DNA from: Oscillospiraceae bacterium
Lineage (GTDB): Bacteria > Bacillota > Clostridia > Oscillospirales > Acutalibacteraceae
Assembly (NCBI GenBank): GCA_015065795.1
Contig: SVPO01000004.1
Coordinates: 1-44,606 of the forward strand
Direction of reading: 5' to 3'
Length of the DNA: 44,606 bases
Of this stretch, positions 25,682 to 35,075 are shown in pieces (position 1 is the first letter of the stretch; each line of letters begins with the position of its first letter). The translations under genes were made by a program, and so were the position numbers. The notes beneath the pieces are model-generated. The model was given only the letters and a program-made list of their open reading frames with translations. It made no database searches and was not told the origin of the DNA.

Positions 25682-27889
25682 TCAGCTTACGGGTGAGCCG
25701 GGTTCATTGCGGCTGAATTCCAGTGCCCAGCCGCACACCTCACGCACCGCCTCACAGCCTGTGCGTCTGAACAGCTCGCGTTTCTTCTGTTTGTCTGCGG
25801 TATATTTGCAGGCGATGATGGCTTTCTGATACTCTATGCTGAGCCATGTGTTGTTGTTTGCAAGACGCTCATAATCCTTCGTCGAGGAATAGAGGTTGTA
25901 TCCTGCCACGATGATCTGCACAAGGCTGGCAACAAGCATCAGATAATCAACGATGCTCGCCGACCCGGAGACAAAAGTGCTGATTATGACCAGAATCGCC
26001 ACAACCGCGGTCAGACCGTACGCCACGGCGATGGATATCACCTTGACGATCCCTTCGCGCTTTGCGTCTTTAACGCTTCTGGCAGCCTTTCTGCGGGTGT
26101 ATCCGTACTGATCCACACCGTCGGTGCTCTCGTAGCGATATCCGCCGCCTTCATGATTCTCGGAATCCTTCTTCCAGATCTCCTCCCTGCCGTGCCAGAT
26201 TCTTGCTACTTCATTGATTATCTCGGGAGAGAATTCCCGACTTTCGGGTGTACTGATCAGATTCTCCAGCTCCCAGGAACGGAAAATATAACGTGCCCAT
26301 TCAAAATCCAGCTTGGACTTCGCGCCGAATTCCTTTTCCACGCTGCCCTCCACACCGGAGGCTCTCCAGTAGGTCTGAACGCGCAGGCATTCGGAGATCA
26401 TGCGGAAGCCAACGTATTCGTCGTGACTGCCCGTGCGCCTCTGATAGAAGAAAATGCACATTGCCGCAGTAAGGAAAAGCAGCACGACCGCGCTCAGCAC
26501 AGGAGCCAGAGCGGAGGTATTGATACCGAACATTACCTCGGGTGCGTCGGACATGAGACTGTAGGCACCCAGTCCGATCATCGCCATCCACATCATCCAT
26601 TTGGTCTGACGGTCGCGCTTCTTCTGAGCGGTAAATGAAATGCTGTCCGTATAGAGATGCCGCAGAAGATCGCGGTCGGTTCTGGTGTGTCCGTGCAGTC
26701 CGGGCATCAGATCGTAAACCTTCTCTGAGGACATTACGTCATCGCGGCGTTTCTTTATCTTGCGATTGAAGTGTTCGATTTTACCCACATTGCGTTCAAA
26801 ACGCTTGCGGTTATATTCGTCGGCACTCTCTGACTTGCTCTTTCCTCCTCGGAAATACCACGAACGACCGGTTTCCAGCGGATAGGGATAAAGAGCCCTG
26901 ACTCCGTACGCACTGTGTCCGGCGCAGCCCCTGTCAGAACTGTCCATGGGCAGAAGCAGGTGATAGACCGTTATGTTATCCGGCATATCCAGCTCCATCA
27001 GCCGCTCGGTGCTGCCTCGCAGCGCACGCCTGACGATCAGAGCCATGCGCTCGTCATATCCATTCTGTGTTTCCTTGAGACCATTCCACATTGCCAGCGC
27101 AAACAGGCTGTTGTCGCAGATAAAACCGGTTACATCACCGTCAGGAGCCACAATATCACACTTGTCCGCAGATGCCTTATCGCCGGCGACACGATAGGTG
27201 ACTATGCCGTATCCGGCAGCAATTCTGGCGGCAAGCTGCTCGTTTTCCGTCTCCATAGGCGACAGGAATGCAAACCGTGTGTGGGCGTATTTCTTGTAGC
27301 GTGCACTGTTTACCATGGTGACGCCCTTGTCGCTGCCCAGCGCTTTTTTCTCATCGAAAAGATCATAAAGCGACACGCAGAAGGAATGAACCGCTTTGGT
27401 CAGACGCGTCTTGTCGGCATAACCGTCCGAGCCGAACATACCCACAAACACCGTCGCATCAAAATTGATCTCATCATCACTTCGTCCGTGGTCAGTCCAC
27501 GCCATCCGATATACCTCGGACATATTGGGGCTCTTGCGCTCCTCGATGGTGTATCCTTTGGCCTTGATGAATCTGAGAGCTTCCAGCGCGGAGATCCTGT
27601 CGTCTTCCTTCTGCTCCTCGGTCAGCTCATCGTAATAGACCATGCAGGGGTTGGTTTTCTTTTCATCGTCGCGGGTCAGACCGTAACCCCAGCCCTCGTC
27701 CGCGCGGCCCTTTCCCCACACATCATGGAAATTGGCAGCCAGCCTCTCGCCCAGAAGCATAATATTGTCGCTGAGTACAACCTTGCCGGTGTCAAGCGGA
27801 GCAGGAACGTATCCGTTGCTGTTCGGTCTGATAACAGGCTTGTCGTCACGTCCGGACATACTGCTCATACAATCACCATCCTTGATCAT
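25682..27889 (-). CDS. RyR domain + SLOG-like region + four-TM (2x2TM, SLATT-like) multidomain protein
   Basis: aa ~30-116 RyR (HDVWGKGRADEGWGYGLTRDDEKKTNPCMVYYDELTEEQKEDDRISALEALRFIKAKGY); aa ~145-315 SLOG-like pattern (FVGMFGSDGY...FAFLSPMETENEQLAARIAAGYGIVTYRV...FALAMWNG); TM pairs at aa ~430-481 and ~613-666. Confidence 0.8.
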   Translation of the reverse strand: MIKDGDCMSSMSGRDDKPVIRPNSNGYVPAPLDTGKVVLSDNIMLLGERLAANFHDVWGKGRADEGWGYGLTRDDEKKTNPCMVYYDELTEEQKEDDRISALEALRFIKAKGYTIEERKSPNMSEVYRMAWTDHGRSDDEINFDATVFVGMFGSDGYADKTRLTKAVHSFCVSLYDLFDEKKALGSDKGVTMVNSARYKKYAHTRFAFLSPMETENEQLAARIAAGYGIVTYRVAGDKASADKCDIVAPDGDVTGFICDNSLFALAMWNGLKETQNGYDERMALIVRRALRGSTERLMELDMPDNITVYHLLLPMDSSDRGCAGHSAYGVRALYPYPLETGRSWYFRGGKSKSESADEYNRKRFERNVGKIEHFNRKIKKRRDDVMSSEKVYDLMPGLHGHTRTDRDLLRHLYTDSISFTAQKKRDRQTKWMMWMAMIGLGAYSLMSDAPEVMFGINTSALAPVLSAVVLLFLTAAMCIFFYQRRTGSHDEYVGFRMISECLRVQTYWRASGVEGSVEKEFGAKSKLDFEWARYIFRSWELENLISTPESREFSPEIINEVARIWHGREEIWKKDSENHEGGGYRYESTDGVDQYGYTRRKAARSVKDAKREGIVKVISIAVAYGLTAVVAILVIISTFVSGSASIVDYLMLVASLVQIIVAGYNLYSSTKDYERLANNNTWLSIEYQKAIIACKYTADKQKKRELFRRTGCEAVREVCGWALEFSRNEPGSPVS

Positions 27890-27904
27890 ATAAAGATTTG
27901 TTAT

Positions 27905-27933
27905 ATATTAACACATTTCAGCTGCTTAGTCAA
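27905..27933 (-). promoter_or_regulatory. promoter of the RyR operon
   Basis: Minus strand TTGACT-17 nt-TAATAT. Confidence 0.65.
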
Positions 27934-27957
27934 CATAAAACCGTCTGTACACCAAGG

Positions 27958-27986
27958 TTGAAATGACCCACCTGAGGTGCTATACT
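27958..27986 (+). promoter_or_regulatory. promoter of the ylmH-like gene
   Basis: TTGAAA-17 nt-TATACT upstream of 28034. Confidence 0.65.
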
Positions 27987-28033
27987 GATTTTGGAAACAT
28001 ATCCGCATCTGCGCACGGAAGGGAGTCAGCGGC

Positions 28034-28786
28034 ATGAACGGATCCGACGAGCTTCTGCTCAGACGGTTCTCCGAGCTGGGGCAGAGAGCATACAACGGCA
28101 TATGGAGCAGCACGGAATTCCTGACCATGGACGAGCAGAGCATCCTGATGGCTCACGCCCGGGATATCCCCTCCCCTTTTACTCTCGAGGGCGGCCACCC
28201 TTCCTGCGAGCGCAGGATAGCCATGTTCGGTTCGGAGGATTTCTGCGGATACGAAGCTCAGCCGCCAATCAGCTGCGTGTGCATCGCGCCGAAAAACGCA
28301 AAATTCGCCGACAAGCCGGAGCACCGCGATTTTCTCGGTGCACTGCTCAATCTGGGCATACGCCGTGAGGTGCTGGGCGATATCTTCGTGCGCGAAGATG
28401 GCGCGTATCTGTTCTGCCTTGATACCATCGCGGAGTATATCATCAACTCCCTTGAGCGCGTGAAGCATACGTCGGTGGTGTGCCGTATGGTGGAGGACGC
28501 TCCGCAGACACTGACCGTAGAAGCAGAGGAGCACGAGTTCAACGTCCCCTCCGAGCGCATCGACGCGGTGATCTGCGCCGTGTACAAGCTGTCCCGTACG
28601 CAGTGTCAGCAGCTTTTTGACGCCCGTCGTGTGTACGTCAATTCACGCATTACCGAACACTCCTCCCGTCCGCTAAGCGAGGGAGATGTGGTCTCGGTGA
28701 GAAAATGCGGACGATTTACATATCTCGGTGCGCGCCGCGAAACCAAAAAGGGACGGCTGTATGTCGCCGTGGAGATTCCGAAATAA
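28034..28786 (+). CDS. ylmH: YlmH-like S4-domain RNA-binding protein
   Basis: 250 aa; LGALLNLGIRREVLGDIFVREDGAYLFCLDTIAEYIINSLERVKHTSV... and C-terminal S4 region LSRTQCQQLFDARRVYVNSRITEHSSRPLSEGDVVSVRKCGRF. Confidence 0.9.
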   Translation: MNGSDELLLRRFSELGQRAYNGIWSSTEFLTMDEQSILMAHARDIPSPFTLEGGHPSCERRIAMFGSEDFCGYEAQPPISCVCIAPKNAKFADKPEHRDFLGALLNLGIRREVLGDIFVREDGAYLFCLDTIAEYIINSLERVKHTSVVCRMVEDAPQTLTVEAEEHEFNVPSERIDAVICAVYKLSRTQCQQLFDARRVYVNSRITEHSSRPLSEGDVVSVRKCGRFTYLGARRETKKGRLYVAVEIPK

Positions 28787-28850
28787 ACCCGTATCTTTTC
28801 TCCGGTAAAGCGACGGGTTGATGTATTTTTGATTTATGAAGGAACGGGCA

Positions 28851-29252
28851 ATGAGCATCTTTGACAGATTATTCAGAAAGACACGAACCGTGAAATTCGA
28901 AAAAGACCCTCCCGGCGAGTGGATCACCCTTGAGACTCCCGAAGGAATGACCGACAGCTTTGATCAGGAGGATATCCTTGAGTGCATCCGCAGGATAACG
29001 GAGGATCCAGATTTCTACCTGATTCTGACACTGCCTGCCGCCACCCATGGAATCAGATATGTTCAGGCGTGCGAATGTCACGGCATCGTGGACGTTCAGC
29101 TCGCCGTCGAAAAGAAGAAGCACGTCAGGCTGGTGGAGAAGCTATGCTCCGCACAGGAGTGCGCCGATATTTTCCTGCACTTTTTTGACACCGGCGAAGT
29201 GGACGACCTGCGTACATTTAAGCCTGTGCGTTTTGAGCGCAGCCAGGCGTAA
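28851..29252 (+). CDS. hypothetical protein
   Basis: Start likely MSIFDRLFRKTRTVKFEK; conserved strand with its neighbours. Confidence 0.7.
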   Translation: MSIFDRLFRKTRTVKFEKDPPGEWITLETPEGMTDSFDQEDILECIRRITEDPDFYLILTLPAATHGIRYVQACECHGIVDVQLAVEKKKHVRLVEKLCSAQECADIFLHFFDTGEVDDLRTFKPVRFERSQA

Positions 29253-29272
29253 CATCTTCCAAAGGAGACAAT

Positions 29273-29968
29273 ATGGAACACCCCGACAACCTTGAGCTGA
29301 AAGTCATAGCCCGTCTGCACAGCGCGTTCCCCACCAAATTCGGTCTGCCCCGTCAGAGCGGACTGGTGGAGGGCATTGACGCAACCATCGTTTTTGAGCC
29401 CGACTACCGTTTTCCCGAAGCACTGCGCGGCATTGAGGATTTCACCCATCTGTGGCTGGTATGGGGCTTTTCCGGCAACCGCCACAACGACTGGTCGCCC
29501 ACTGTGCGTCCTCCCCGTCTGGGAGGCAACACGCGCATGGGAGTTTTTGCCACCCGTTCTCCCTTCCGCCCCAATCCGCTGGGACTTTCCTGCGTCAAGC
29601 TCATCGGTGTGGAGCAGGACAGCACCAACGGCACGGTCCTGCGCGTGGCAGGAGTGGACATGATGGACGGCACGCCCATCTATGACATCAAGCCCTATAT
29701 CCCCTACGCAGACTGCCATCCGGACGCGTCTCAGGGCTTCACTCGGCAGAATCAGGATTATCTGCTTGAGGTCGTGTTCCCCGAAGATCTGCTGGAGCTG
29801 ATCCCTGCCGCCAGACGTGACGGACTGATCGGTGCTCTTGCCCACGATCCGCGGCCGGCATATCAGCGCGATCCGGAGAGAGTATACGGCTTTGAATATG
29901 CCGGCTTTGAAGTGCGGTTCTCCGTGAGCGAAAAGCAGCTGACCGTAAGAGAAGTGCTGCAGAAATAA
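29273..29968 (+). CDS. trmO: TrmO-like tRNA (t6A37) N6-methyltransferase (TsaA/YaeB family)
   Basis: AFPTKFGLPRQSGLVEGIDATIVFEPDYRFPEALRGIEDFTHLWLVWGFS...RMGVFATRSPFRPNPLGLSCVKL...YDIKPYIPYADC. Confidence 0.93.
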   Translation: MEHPDNLELKVIARLHSAFPTKFGLPRQSGLVEGIDATIVFEPDYRFPEALRGIEDFTHLWLVWGFSGNRHNDWSPTVRPPRLGGNTRMGVFATRSPFRPNPLGLSCVKLIGVEQDSTNGTVLRVAGVDMMDGTPIYDIKPYIPYADCHPDASQGFTRQNQDYLLEVVFPEDLLELIPAARRDGLIGALAHDPRPAYQRDPERVYGFEYAGFEVRFSVSEKQLTVREVLQK

Positions 29969-29985
29969 AGGATGACTGATAACAT

Positions 29986-30816
29986 ATGGACAAGCGCGTA
30001 ACCATAAAGGATATCGCAAAGGCGGCAGGAGTGTCGGTCGCAACGGTTTCCTATGTCCTGAATAACCGTCAGGATCAGAAAATCAGCACCGCCACCAAGG
30101 CACGGGTACTGCAGGCGGTCAGCGACATGGGCTACACCGGCACACGCGCAGCAAAGTCCACCGCCCAGCGCACCGGCTGCATCGCCATCTGCTCAGGCGC
30201 GGAGGACGGAACGCTGCTGCAGGCAGACCACGGCTCGCTCATCTCCGCCCTAGTGAGGCAGATCGAGCAGCGCGGATATCTTTCCATAATACTCACCCCG
30301 GACCGATGTGACCGCATAACCAAAGCCGATGCCCTCATCTGCATCGACGCATCTGACGAGCTGATACGGCGGACTGTACAGCACAATTCCATCCCCGTGC
30401 TGGAACTGAACGGATGGTCCGATCATCCCATGACCTGCAGGATCAACACGGATTACGCACAGGTGATGCGCCGCGCTCAGGAGGAATTCGGATTTGATTT
30501 CTGCGTGGTGACCTGCGATCCGCCTAGCGCGGCACTGCGCGAACATATATCCGCCCAATGCGGCAGCGATGTGTTTTTCTGCCGCACCTCCGATGATCTC
30601 ATCGACTTTCTCGCATACAACAAAGGACGTCCTCTTGCAGTTTGCTCTGCGACCGCATACTGGATATGCAAGGCATACGGCGCCCGTGCTGTCTGCACCG
30701 CCCCCGAAACGGAACTGCTTGCCGAGAACACTGCCGCGACGGCGCGTCTGTGCGCCACGGGTCATCAGCCTGACCTCAGAGATATCCGTCTTTTTCTGCC
30801 GGAGAGCAAAAAATGA
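29986..30816 (+). CDS. LacI-family transcriptional regulator, short effector domain
   Basis: VTIKDIAKAAGVSVATVSYVLNNRQDQKISTATKARVLQAVSDMGY HTH; only 276 aa in total. Confidence 0.88.
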   Translation: MDKRVTIKDIAKAAGVSVATVSYVLNNRQDQKISTATKARVLQAVSDMGYTGTRAAKSTAQRTGCIAICSGAEDGTLLQADHGSLISALVRQIEQRGYLSIILTPDRCDRITKADALICIDASDELIRRTVQHNSIPVLELNGWSDHPMTCRINTDYAQVMRRAQEEFGFDFCVVTCDPPSAALREHISAQCGSDVFFCRTSDDLIDFLAYNKGRPLAVCSATAYWICKAYGARAVCTAPETELLAENTAATARLCATGHQPDLRDIRLFLPESKK

Positions 30817-30836
30817 CATCAACAGGGTAAAAAGCA

Positions 30837-30880
30837 AGCCGTCCGTGCTGTTTCGCAGTATGGACGGCTCTGTTCTTTTG
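30837..30880 (+). terminator. intrinsic terminator after the LacI-like gene
   Basis: AGCCGTCC...GGACGGCT hairpin followed by CTGTTCTTTTG. Confidence 0.65.
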
Positions 30881-30889
30881 TGATATAAT
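30861..30889 (+). promoter_or_regulatory. candidate promoter of the DUF3737 gene overlapping the terminator stem
   Basis: TGGACG-17 nt-TATAAT. Confidence 0.5.
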
Positions 30890-30919
30890 AATCCGCAACG
30901 AAAAACACGGAGAAACACC

Positions 30920-31753
30920 ATGAACATCATAGAAAATAAAACCTTTGACGAAGAACGTGCGCTTTACGGCACCTTTGACACCCGTGTCACCAACTGCCGT
31001 TTTGACGGACCTGCCGACGGTGAAAGCGCCTTTAAGGAATGTGCGCGGATAGAAGTCGACAATTGCTTTTTCAATCTCAGATACCCTTTCTGGCACGTCG
31101 ACGGTCTTTCCGTCCGCAACTGCGAGATGACCGAGCTGTGCCGCGCCGCTCTGTGGTACAGTTCCTCCATTGCCATAACCGACAGCAAGCTGCACGGCAT
31201 CAAGGCGCTGAGAGAATGTTCGGAAATACGCATTTCCGGCTGCGATATCATCTCTCCCGAATTCGGATGGTCGGCAAAGAACGTGCTCGTGGAAAACACC
31301 GGCACACAGAGCGAGTATTTCATGCTGCGCGCGGAAAACATCGAGTTCCGCAACGTGGATTTCACCGGCAAGTATTCCTTCCAGTATGTAAAGAACGCCA
31401 CCTTTACAAACTGCCGCCTTGCCACCAAGGACGCCTTCTGGCACGCGGAGAACGTAGTGGTGAAGGACAGCGTTGTCAGCGGCGAATATCTTGCGTGGTA
31501 TTCCAAAAACGTCACCTTTGAAAACTGCCTTATCACCGGCACCCAGCCGCTGTGCTACTGCGAGGGGCTGAAGCTCATCAACTGCCGTATGGAAGGCACC
31601 GACCTGTGCTTTGAGAAATCCGACGTCGAGGCGACCATAACCACACCGGTGATCAGCGTCAAGAACCCCCGTTCCGGTTTCATTACGCTCCCCGAAGTCG
31701 GAGAGATCATCATGGATGACCCTGCCGCGGAGGGCAAGGTCATCATCAGCTGA
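30920..31753 (+). CDS. DUF3737 family protein (beta-helix-like)
   Basis: ENKTFDEERALYGTFDTRVTNCRFDGPADGESAFKECARIEVDNCFFNLRYPFWHVDGLSVRNCEMTELCRAALWYSSSIAITDSKLHGIKALREC. Confidence 0.9.
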   Translation: MNIIENKTFDEERALYGTFDTRVTNCRFDGPADGESAFKECARIEVDNCFFNLRYPFWHVDGLSVRNCEMTELCRAALWYSSSIAITDSKLHGIKALRECSEIRISGCDIISPEFGWSAKNVLVENTGTQSEYFMLRAENIEFRNVDFTGKYSFQYVKNATFTNCRLATKDAFWHAENVVVKDSVVSGEYLAWYSKNVTFENCLITGTQPLCYCEGLKLINCRMEGTDLCFEKSDVEATITTPVISVKNPRSGFITLPEVGEIIMDDPAAEGKVIIS

Positions 31754-31762
31754 ATATGACAC

Positions 31763-31810
31763 AAAAAACAGACAGTACGCCCGATGCCCAAGCCGTACTG
31801 TCTGTTTTTT
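31763..31810. terminator. bidirectional intrinsic terminator between convergent genes
   Basis: AAAAAACAGACAGTACG...CGTACTGTCTGTTTTTT. Confidence 0.92.
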
Positions 31811-31815
31811 CTTCA

Positions 31816-32370
31816 TCAGAGCTCGCGGATGACCCTTGCAGGATTTCCGGCTATGACCACATTGTCTCCAAAGGACTTTGTGACCACCGAACCCGAGCCC
31901 ACCACTACATTGTTGCCAAGGGTAACACCAGGATTGATGACCGAATTGCCGCCGATCCAGCAGTTGTCGCCGATGGTGATGGGACTGCCGTACTCAAGCC
32001 CGAGATATCGCTCCTCGGCGCGGATGGGATGGGTTGCCGTATATATCCCAACATGAGGCGCGAGGAAGCAGTTTTTGCCGATGCGCACCGGACACACATC
32101 CAGAATCACGCATCCGAAATTGGCGTAGAAATTATCGCCCACGTGGATATTCTTTCCGTAGTCGCAGCGGAAGTCCTGCTCGATGTGGATCGTGCCCTCC
32201 ACCGTTCCGAACAGCTCCCGCAGGATGCGGTCACGCTCGGCAAGATTCTCAGGACGGGTGTGATTGTAGTCGTAAAGCAGCCCCACCGCCCACATATGCA
32301 GGGCGGCTATTTCGGGATCCGCCGGTCGGTAAAGCTCACCGGCAAGCATCTTTTCCATTTCTGTCATCAT
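31816..32370 (-). CDS. sugar O-acetyltransferase (LacA/Maa hexapeptide family)
   Basis: EKMLAGELYRPADPEIAALHMWAVGLLYDYNHTRPEN...NFGCVILDVCPVRIGKNCFLAPHVGIYTATHPI...IGDNCWIGGNSVINPGVTLGNNVVVGSGSVV. Confidence 0.94.
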   Translation of the reverse strand: MMTEMEKMLAGELYRPADPEIAALHMWAVGLLYDYNHTRPENLAERDRILRELFGTVEGTIHIEQDFRCDYGKNIHVGDNFYANFGCVILDVCPVRIGKNCFLAPHVGIYTATHPIRAEERYLGLEYGSPITIGDNCWIGGNSVINPGVTLGNNVVVGSGSVVTKSFGDNVVIAGNPARVIREL

Positions 32371-32483
32371 TGTCTCTCCTTATATATATCGTTAAGCATA
32401 TCGCGGTACATACCACAACAGCGAGGAACCGCTCCCACGGGAGAAATTCCTCGCTGTCTGCTATTATCCGGGTAACGCTTGTC

Positions 32484-34874
32484 TTATCCGACCACTCCGT
32501 CATCCGGCCCGGGAAGAACAGGATCCTCGGGAGGAGGTGCAAGGGTGGTGGTTGTCATCTCAGCGGGAGGCGGCGCGGTGGTCGTCTCGGTGGAAGGAGT
32601 GTAGCCCTGTTCGTATTCCACACCGTACTCGAAGCCTACAGGGATCTCGTTGGTATAGTAAACCTGATTCATGGGCTGATATGTATTCGTGCTCTCGTGC
32701 TTTCTGTCCACCTTTACGCCGTCCTTGTAGATGACGCGGTACACATCGACCTTATATCCGGGCTTTCCGGACTGATCCTTGGTTCCGTCCATCTTGAGGT
32801 ACTTGATCTTGTATGGCGTTGAACTCAGCGTCTCAAATTCAAGGTCGGCAGTGTATCCGTCCGCGGTGCCGCGGATCTCGCAGGTGAGAACACCGCCCTT
32901 GGCTACGAAGTCTATGCGGATGGGATACTCCTTGGAGTTGGTGAACTTATAGTCGGTGGTACCCCAGTTGACGGTGGCGTCGTTGCCGTACACACGCTGT
33001 CTGGATGTGGTGGTCATGTAACCCACGGTGTACATATGATTTCTGCGCTCGTCGATCTGGAGATTGGCAAGCACGCAGGTGTAATACAGCGTGGACGAGG
33101 TCTGGCAGATGCCTCCGCCGTAATCCTCGGAATTGCCTTCGCCCGCATAAACGCCGGCTTTTCGGAATCCGTTGGCAGCGGTTCTCTGCCCCACTCGATC
33201 GTTGAAGGAGAACTGCTCACCCGGCTCGAGGATAATAGAATTGATATGCTCGGCTGCAAGGGCGAGATTATGGCTTCTGTTCACATCCTCCGGGCTGTAG
33301 TATGTGTAGTACGAAGCCAGAACATCCGGGAAGGTGTACTTTCTGATGTCCTTGATATTGATCTTGGGGAATGTAACGGAAACAGGGATCTGCCACTGAT
33401 CACCGCCGGCTGCCATGGCTCTTTCCAGCTCACTTCTGCTGAAATCCACACCATTGATCTCCGAATGATAGATGGTCTGACCGGAGCTGTCCGTGGTGGT
33501 ATATGCATCCACAGCCTTGGTCGCCGCCTGATTGTATATATCCTCAGCAGTCAGCTTTCGAGCCGCTACATTGCCGCTGGTGCAGGTCACGGTTATGTTG
33601 CCGCCGCCAGACGCCGCAAGTCCGCTGCACAGCTGGGAGAGGAATTTTTCCACGTCGACACCCCAGCCGTCCGAGCCGCCGTACACGGTCATAGTGCTGT
33701 TTTCGTAATCGATCTCGAAATATGGGTCGACAACAGGAGTGCCGCCTTCATCCACAAGGGAGTCAAGGAACGCACGCAGCGCGGTCTTATTATATCTGAG
33801 CGTGCCGCTGACGGCATACTCAATACGCTCCAGCTCTCCGGTCTCCGGGTTTGTACCGGTCACATATCTGCTGGAACGGTCAGCTCCCTTGCCGATGTAG
33901 GTTATTTCGCAGTCAGACAGCACCAGTGTACCGCTGTTGCTGTCCACACGGACATTGCAGACAGTATCCGCAAGGCTTTTGTCGATAAAGCAGCCCACCA
34001 GCGTGTCGGTCTGGGACACAGTCATGGCGTCCACCACCGAATCAAGCGGTATGGATGTATCATCGCTGCCGCCGAAAATCAGCACCGTCGAGACGGCAAT
34101 GACAGCCAGCGCAAGCAGACCGATGACCGGAACAAGATAAAACCTGCTTTTGGCTGCACCGCGTTTTTCCGGCACATTCACCGGCTTGCGCGGAGATTTT
34201 ACTCCGCGTCCGTAATACGCGTCGTCCTCATACCACCCGTCGTTGTCAGCCCGACGTGGATTGGCACGAACAACACGCTGAACATCCTCGTCATCCTCAA
34301 AGCCGTCGAAGCCGTTCTGCTCCGACCAGCCGCGTGTATTGACCGGAGCCGGAACAGCAGGTTCTTCTTTGAGTGCCTCGGATTCTTCCTCCCGGCGGTA
34401 GCGTCTTGAGGCAAACCATTCGTCATTCTCGTCAATGCTGTCCGGATCGTTAAAACCGTCAGACGATCCTCCTCCGGTATTGGCATACGCACCGTCAGCC
34501 GCGTCAAACTCATCGGCAGCCTCTGCATCAAACACATTCACTGATACAGTCTGCTCGTACCTCTGAGCTTCATCCATACCGCCGAAGGACTCGTAGCGAT
34601 CTTCGCCAACATCGGAAAGATACTCTCCCGCCCTTTCCCTTCTGGCTGTACGGGGACGGTATTCCTGATCAAACGGATCTCCGCCCTGACTGGCAGAGCG
34701 GCCCTGCCGCTCGCTGCGCCGATGCTCACGGTCATCGAAGTATTCGTCACGCCGCGCAGGCCGTCTGCCGACGTCATATCCGGACGGCTGACCGCCGTGA
34801 TTTCTGTTGCGCCCTGCGCTTCTTTCGTTGGCGCGTCGGGGGGGTCTGCGGTAATCATCCCTGTAATCAGGCAT
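32484..34874 (-). CDS. VanW family protein with long charged N-terminal region and single TM
   Basis: EPGEQFSFNDRVGQRTAANGFRKAGVYAGEGNSEDYGGGICQTSSTLYYTCVLANLQIDERRNHMYTVGY (VanW); start MPDYRDDYRRPPRR with AAAGGAG RBS. Confidence 0.9.
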   Translation of the reverse strand: MPDYRDDYRRPPRRANERSAGRNRNHGGQPSGYDVGRRPARRDEYFDDREHRRSERQGRSASQGGDPFDQEYRPRTARRERAGEYLSDVGEDRYESFGGMDEAQRYEQTVSVNVFDAEAADEFDAADGAYANTGGGSSDGFNDPDSIDENDEWFASRRYRREEESEALKEEPAVPAPVNTRGWSEQNGFDGFEDDEDVQRVVRANPRRADNDGWYEDDAYYGRGVKSPRKPVNVPEKRGAAKSRFYLVPVIGLLALAVIAVSTVLIFGGSDDTSIPLDSVVDAMTVSQTDTLVGCFIDKSLADTVCNVRVDSNSGTLVLSDCEITYIGKGADRSSRYVTGTNPETGELERIEYAVSGTLRYNKTALRAFLDSLVDEGGTPVVDPYFEIDYENSTMTVYGGSDGWGVDVEKFLSQLCSGLAASGGGNITVTCTSGNVAARKLTAEDIYNQAATKAVDAYTTTDSSGQTIYHSEINGVDFSRSELERAMAAGGDQWQIPVSVTFPKINIKDIRKYTFPDVLASYYTYYSPEDVNRSHNLALAAEHINSIILEPGEQFSFNDRVGQRTAANGFRKAGVYAGEGNSEDYGGGICQTSSTLYYTCVLANLQIDERRNHMYTVGYMTTTSRQRVYGNDATVNWGTTDYKFTNSKEYPIRIDFVAKGGVLTCEIRGTADGYTADLEFETLSSTPYKIKYLKMDGTKDQSGKPGYKVDVYRVIYKDGVKVDRKHESTNTYQPMNQVYYTNEIPVGFEYGVEYEQGYTPSTETTTAPPPAEMTTTTLAPPPEDPVLPGPDDGVVG

Positions 34875-35016
34875 AATTACGTTCTCCTTTCGTATGTGCA
34901 CAATATTGGAGTGTATATTATAGCACAGCCCTGCCCATAATGCGATATATTTTGTGTTACAGATATGTAAAGATTGCGTCAGCCCACCAACCACGTGAGG
35001 GTGCGTAAATAAATCG

Positions 35017-35045
35017 TTGCAAAGGATGTGTGGATAGTGTATAAT
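35017..35045 (+). promoter_or_regulatory. promoter upstream of the DUF975-like gene
   Basis: TTGCAA-17 nt-TATAAT. Confidence 0.65.
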
Positions 35046-35075
35046 TTATGTATTCCATGCTATGGAGGTGCTTCC

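Noticed and set aside
33036-34409. 457-aa plus-strand ORF
   Set aside because: Antisense to the VanW gene, no recognisable domain.
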